From a virus: a stretch of DNA of 25,497 bases. Location: the IMG/VR virus record IMGVR_UViG_3300032011_000116, positions 1 through 25,497 of that record, one strand, 5' to 3'. A model generated the notes under the pieces. That model was given only the letters and a program-made list of their open reading frames with translations. It had not been told where the DNA came from and made no database searches. Below are positions 22,956 to 25,497 of the stretch, piece after piece; positions within the stretch are counted from its first letter, which is position 1; each line of letters opens with the position of its first letter. The position numbers and the translations under genes are program-made.

Positions 22956-24061
22956 AGAAAAAATTGAGTGTATTAGACGTAAAAAATAAATCCGATCATA
23001 CTAAAGCAAACATGTTTCTTGACGAAAATGGTGGCTTAGGTATGCAAAGATTTGATGTGATCAAATATAAGCAGTTTGAAAAATTAACTGATAAACAGTT
23101 AGGATTCTTTTGGCGTCCAGAAGAAGTTGATATTCTAAAAGATGCAACTGACTTTAAAAATTTAACAGACTTTGAACAGCACATTTTTACTAGTAATTTA
23201 AAAAGACAAATATTACTAGATAGTGTCCAAGGACGTTCACCTAATCTTGCATTACTACCCATTGTTAGTTTACCTGAGTTAGAAGCCTGGATTGAGACAT
23301 GGGCATTCTCAGAAACTATCCACAGTAGAAGTTATTCACACATTATTAGAAATGTATATTCTAATCCAAGTAAAGTGTTTGATGATATGTTAGAGATGGA
23401 AGAAATAGTAAATTGTGCAGATAGTATTACAGAAAAATACGATGAACTTATAGAATTTAATGAACTAAGAAATAAAGGTTATAAGTCTTATAACGAATAC
23501 GAACATAAAAAAGCAATATGGTTATGCTTAATGAGTGTAAACATATTAGAAGGTGTTCGCTTTTATGTTTCATTTGCTTGTAGTTGGGCATTTGCAGAAC
23601 TTAAAAAAATGGAAGGCAATGCTAAGATTATTAAACTAATTGCTAGAGATGAAAACGTCCATTTAGCCAGCACACAGCAAATGTTAAAATTACTTCCACT
23701 AGAAGATAAAGACTTTGCAAAAATAAAAGAAGAAACATATGAAGAAGTTACCCAAATGTATTTAGATGCAGTTGCACAAGAAAAAGAATGGGCAGACTAT
23801 TTGTTTAAAGACGGAAGTATTATTGGACTTAATGCAGAACTACTCAAACAGTATGTAGAATTTATTGCAGGTAAAAGAATGCATGCCGTAGGACAAGAAA
23901 AAATATTTAACACAGGCACAAACCCTCTTCCTTGGACGCAACAATGGATTGCAGGTGGTAGTGTTCAAGTTGCACCACAAGAAACTGAAATTAGTTCTTA
24001 CGTTATCGGCGGAACTAAACAAGACGTAGAAAAAGATACGTTTAAAGGTTTCAGTTTATAA
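22952..24061 (+). CDS. nrdB: Ribonucleoside-diphosphate reductase class Ia, beta subunit
   Basis: 369 residues from a TTG that overlaps the nrdA stop as TTGA, a four-base coupling overlap. The protein houses the diiron-tyrosyl radical for NrdA. The motif SETIHSRSYSHIIRN gives iron ligands E121 and H124 and radical tyrosine Y128. RDENVHLA gives E234 and H237. The acidic ligand upstream (DATDFKNL) and ILEGVRFY are also present. The first 25 residues are variable, so a TTG at 22964 could be the start. The C-terminus (DTFKGFSL) is the expected alpha-binding tail with an aromatic residue, not the NFQL ending of E. coli. It is the last gene of the nrd operon. Confidence 0.96.
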   Translation: MKKKLSVLDVKNKSDHTKANMFLDENGGLGMQRFDVIKYKQFEKLTDKQLGFFWRPEEVDILKDATDFKNLTDFEQHIFTSNLKRQILLDSVQGRSPNLALLPIVSLPELEAWIETWAFSETIHSRSYSHIIRNVYSNPSKVFDDMLEMEEIVNCADSITEKYDELIEFNELRNKGYKSYNEYEHKKAIWLCLMSVNILEGVRFYVSFACSWAFAELKKMEGNAKIIKLIARDENVHLASTQQMLKLLPLEDKDFAKIKEETYEEVTQMYLDAVAQEKEWADYLFKDGSIIGLNAELLKQYVEFIAGKRMHAVGQEKIFNTGTNPLPWTQQWIAGGSVQVAPQETEISSYVIGGTKQDVEKDTFKGFSL

Positions 24062-24081
24062 TATACAAAATTAATCCCCCA

Positions 24082-24089
24082 CATAAATA
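24082..24089 (+). promoter_or_regulatory. Late-type promoter box CATAAATA next to ATG
   Basis: CATAAATA lies exactly 5 bases before the ATG at 24095. By T4 spacing the transcript starts at the ATG. There is no ribosome site between box and start. Confidence 0.6.
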
Positions 24090-24094
24090 TTAGC

Positions 24095-24376
24095 ATGTAT
24101 AATTTACAAGACGATCTCGGAAAAGTAAAATCTGTTAAACTTACAAATGGTGTTGAAGTTATTGCAACATTACTGGCCGCTGAAGATGATTATATTAATT
24201 TAGGAGAGCCTAGAGTAGTTGTTATCAATGACGACGAACTTGCATTGATTCCTTATATTTTTACAGGATCATCTGAAGAAGTAGTTGTTAGATTTACAGA
24301 AGTTCAAGCAATAGTAGACACTTTAGAACAGAGTGCAAAAGATTACGAAAGCATCATAGAAGGCAAAGAAGATTAG
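24095..24376 (+). CDS. Small beta-rich protein, Sm-like pattern
   Basis: 93 residues. The first 70 residues alternate short strands (VKSVKLTNGVEVIATLL, INLGEPRVVVI, LALIPYIF, EVVVRFTEV) like a small beta-barrel, followed by an acidic helix. The K-LTNG-EVIA--L...I-L--PR pattern recalls small Sm-like or barrel proteins seen in T4-like cyanophages, where their role is not known. It is placed directly behind a late box and just before the PAAR gene, with its own promoter. RNA binding would be a guess. Confidence 0.65.
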   Translation: MYNLQDDLGKVKSVKLTNGVEVIATLLAAEDDYINLGEPRVVVINDDELALIPYIFTGSSEEVVVRFTEVQAIVDTLEQSAKDYESIIEGKED

Positions 24377-24380
24377 TATA

Positions 24381-24388
24381 GATAAATA
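24381..24388 (+). promoter_or_regulatory. T4-type late promoter box GATAAATA next to ATG
   Basis: Exact GATAAATA, 5 bases before the ATG at 24394, so the message is predicted to begin at the ATG. It would drive the PAAR gene and the radical SAM gene 3 bases behind it. Confidence 0.72.
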
Positions 24389-24393
24389 CTAAT

Positions 24394-24660
24394 ATGCCAA
24401 GTATAGCAAGAGTTCAAACAGATAATGCACAAGGAGTCATTACAGGTCCTGGTGCTCCCACAGTAAAAGCAGACAACAAAAAAGTATCAGTAGAAAACGA
24501 TAAAGTTGCTGGTCACGGAGATGCTCCTCATTCTGCACCAACATTAACATCTAATTATTCAAGCACAGTAAAAGCAAATAACAAATATGTTGCAAAAAAT
24601 GGAACTATAGCCACATGTGGGCATAGTGTTAGTTCCGAATCGACTGTAAAAGTGGATTAA
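24394..24660 (+). CDS. PAAR-type spike-tip protein
   Basis: 88 residues with the PAAR layout: an N-terminal strand set (GVITGPGAPTVKADNKKVSVENDKVAGHGDAPH split over residues about 14-46), then VKANNKYVAKNGTIATCGHSV and a final strand ending TVKVD. H40, H46, C73 and H75 are candidate metal ligands, which in PAAR proteins pin the tip of a sharp cone. PAAR proteins cap the VgrG or gp5 spike; the T4 counterpart is gp5.4. It would sit at the tip of the tail spike and help pierce the outer membrane. Late expression fits. It lies 3 bases upstream of a radical SAM gene. Confidence 0.85.
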   Translation: MPSIARVQTDNAQGVITGPGAPTVKADNKKVSVENDKVAGHGDAPHSAPTLTSNYSSTVKANNKYVAKNGTIATCGHSVSSESTVKVD

Positions 24661-24663
24661 CAA

Positions 24664-25497
24664 ATGGCCAATTTACTTTCTGTAAGAGGCCCGCATTCAA
24701 GAAGCACTAACAACAATTTAAGAGTCCAATGGAATATGGGAAACCCATGTAATTACGAATGTAGTTATTGCCCTCCAATACTACACGATGGCTCTAAACC
24801 TTGGTTTAAAAGTCAGGTATATATTGACACCATTGAACGACTAAACATGCATTACACGGCGTTAAACAAAGTCTTAGACTATGAATTAATAGGTGGAGAA
24901 GTAACTGTTATACCTGGATTTGAAGATATTATACGCAAAATACGAGAGTCAGGAGCAAGGTCTTTAGTGTTTACAAACGGTGGCAGAACAGTTAATTGGT
25001 GGTCTAAAGCAAAGTATTACTTAGACTCTATAGTATATACATATCACCCTTTAAGCCAGGATAAAGAGCATTTTAAGGCGGTTTTAAACGAAATAAAAGA
25101 CTTTGTGCATGTTGATATTAACATAGCCGGTATAGGCGGCAGAGTCGACGAATTAGGCGTCTTAACAGAAGAGATTAGAGACCTTTTTAAAGACTGTAAA
25201 CGTAATAACTATGATAGTATCAGTATATGTGTTAAAACCATGTATAAGAAGTTACTAGGCGCCCGTAGTAAGCAAGAAACATATTGGGAATACACAGACA
25301 GCGAGTTAGAAGTTTTAAGCAGACCAGGTATTAAACCACGTCCTGCACCGCCACCAGATCCTAATGCTCCAGCACCTACGCCACCAGATCCTAAAACATA
25401 TATGACAGAGTTTTTATATGATGATGGAACTGCGAAATATGTGCAAAATCATCAGATAATAAATGAAAGATTAAATCAGTTTTATGGTATGAGATGC
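24664..25497 (+). CDS. Radical SAM enzyme, 3' partial
   Basis: The frame is open from the ATG at 24664 to the window end (278 codons), so the C-terminus is missing. The cluster motif CNYECSYC gives C29, C33 and C36 (CxxxCxxC) for the 4Fe-4S cluster that cleaves S-adenosylmethionine. GGEVTV stands where the GGEP motif lies, and LVFTNGG is a typical later strand of the TIM barrel. A Pro-rich linker with two PPDP repeats lies near residues 225-245. It begins 3 bases after the PAAR gene and should be cotranscribed late. The substrate is unknown. A queuosine-type or peptide-modifying reaction are both possible; no specific subfamily is assigned. Confidence 0.82.
   Translation, partial: MANLLSVRGPHSRSTNNNLRVQWNMGNPCNYECSYCPPILHDGSKPWFKSQVYIDTIERLNMHYTALNKVLDYELIGGEVTVIPGFEDIIRKIRESGARSLVFTNGGRTVNWWSKAKYYLDSIVYTYHPLSQDKEHFKAVLNEIKDFVHVDINIAGIGGRVDELGVLTEEIRDLFKDCKRNNYDSISICVKTMYKKLLGARSKQETYWEYTDSELEVLSRPGIKPRPAPPPDPNAPAPTPPDPKTYMTEFLYDDGTAKYVQNHQIINERLNQFYGMRC

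Noticed and set aside
1-25497. Prophage or bacterial chromosome origin
   Set aside because: No integrase, repressor, attachment site or bacterial housekeeping gene; T4-type late boxes and virion genes dominate.

Overview
The window looks like part of the genome of a lytic, T4-type (myovirus-like) marine bacteriophage with a very AT-rich genome. The evidence is direct. All genes lie on one strand and are tightly packed. Repeated GATAAATA boxes resemble the T4 late-promoter core TATAAATA. The window encodes a class Ia ribonucleotide reductase pair (nrdA, nrdB), a PAAR-type spike-tip protein, a tail-fibre-like protein and a series of virion-type proteins. The low GC content and gene set fit phages of AT-rich marine bacteria such as SAR11/Pelagibacter; that host is an inference. 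No tRNA, CRISPR array, integrase or insertion sequence was seen. No gene-free stretch exceeds 300 bases.

Layout. (1) 1-998: the 3' end of a basic glycine-zipper-like protein and a basic Lys/Gln-rich protein, overlapping by ATGA. (2) 1031-2742: four small genes (at least three look paralogous), each with its own GATAAATA promoter; the first three are followed by strong intrinsic terminators, so they are single-gene units like highly expressed decoration or structural proteins. (3) 2752-13014: a tightly coupled block with a coiled-coil/transmembrane protein, a very basic protein, a 2167-residue multidomain protein (amidoligase-like domain near the N-terminus, PD-(D/E)XK nuclease-like domain at the C-terminus), a 696-residue protein fusing a complete Cu/Zn superoxide dismutase domain to a ParB-like domain, a small unknown protein, and a protein with a Cys/His-rich basic tail. 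(4) 13027-14341: a 2OG-Fe(II) oxygenase and three small overlapping genes. (5) 14395-16813: an acidic virion/scaffold-like protein, two small structural-type genes and a second 2OG-Fe(II) oxygenase. (6) 16859-17527: a RecB/Cas4-like exonuclease behind a sigma70-type promoter. (7) 17572-20579: a fibre-like protein and an unknown gene. (8) 20576-24061: nrdA and nrdB behind a strong sigma70-type promoter. (9) 24082-25497: a small beta-rich protein, a PAAR protein and a radical SAM enzyme cut by the window end.

How it fits together. Two promoter classes are interleaved: phage late boxes for virion genes and host-type sigma70 promoters for metabolic or DNA genes. The late boxes come in two forms. 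Some sit well upstream with a leader and an AGGAG-type ribosome site; others sit 5-6 bases before the ATG, which predicts leaderless messages if T4 spacing holds.

The most interesting theme is in regions 3-4. Several unrelated proteins begin with a short M-K-hydrophobic-x-E/D-hydrophobic segment followed by a hydrophobic-x-E site, resembling T4 capsid-targeting sequences. Both enzyme-bearing large proteins also carry a textbook T4 gp21-type site (L/I-x-E before A) just upstream of the enzymatic domain. This suggests a set of enzymes (SOD, amidoligase, nuclease, ParB-like) packaged in the head, cut free during maturation and possibly delivered with the DNA. This model is an inference.
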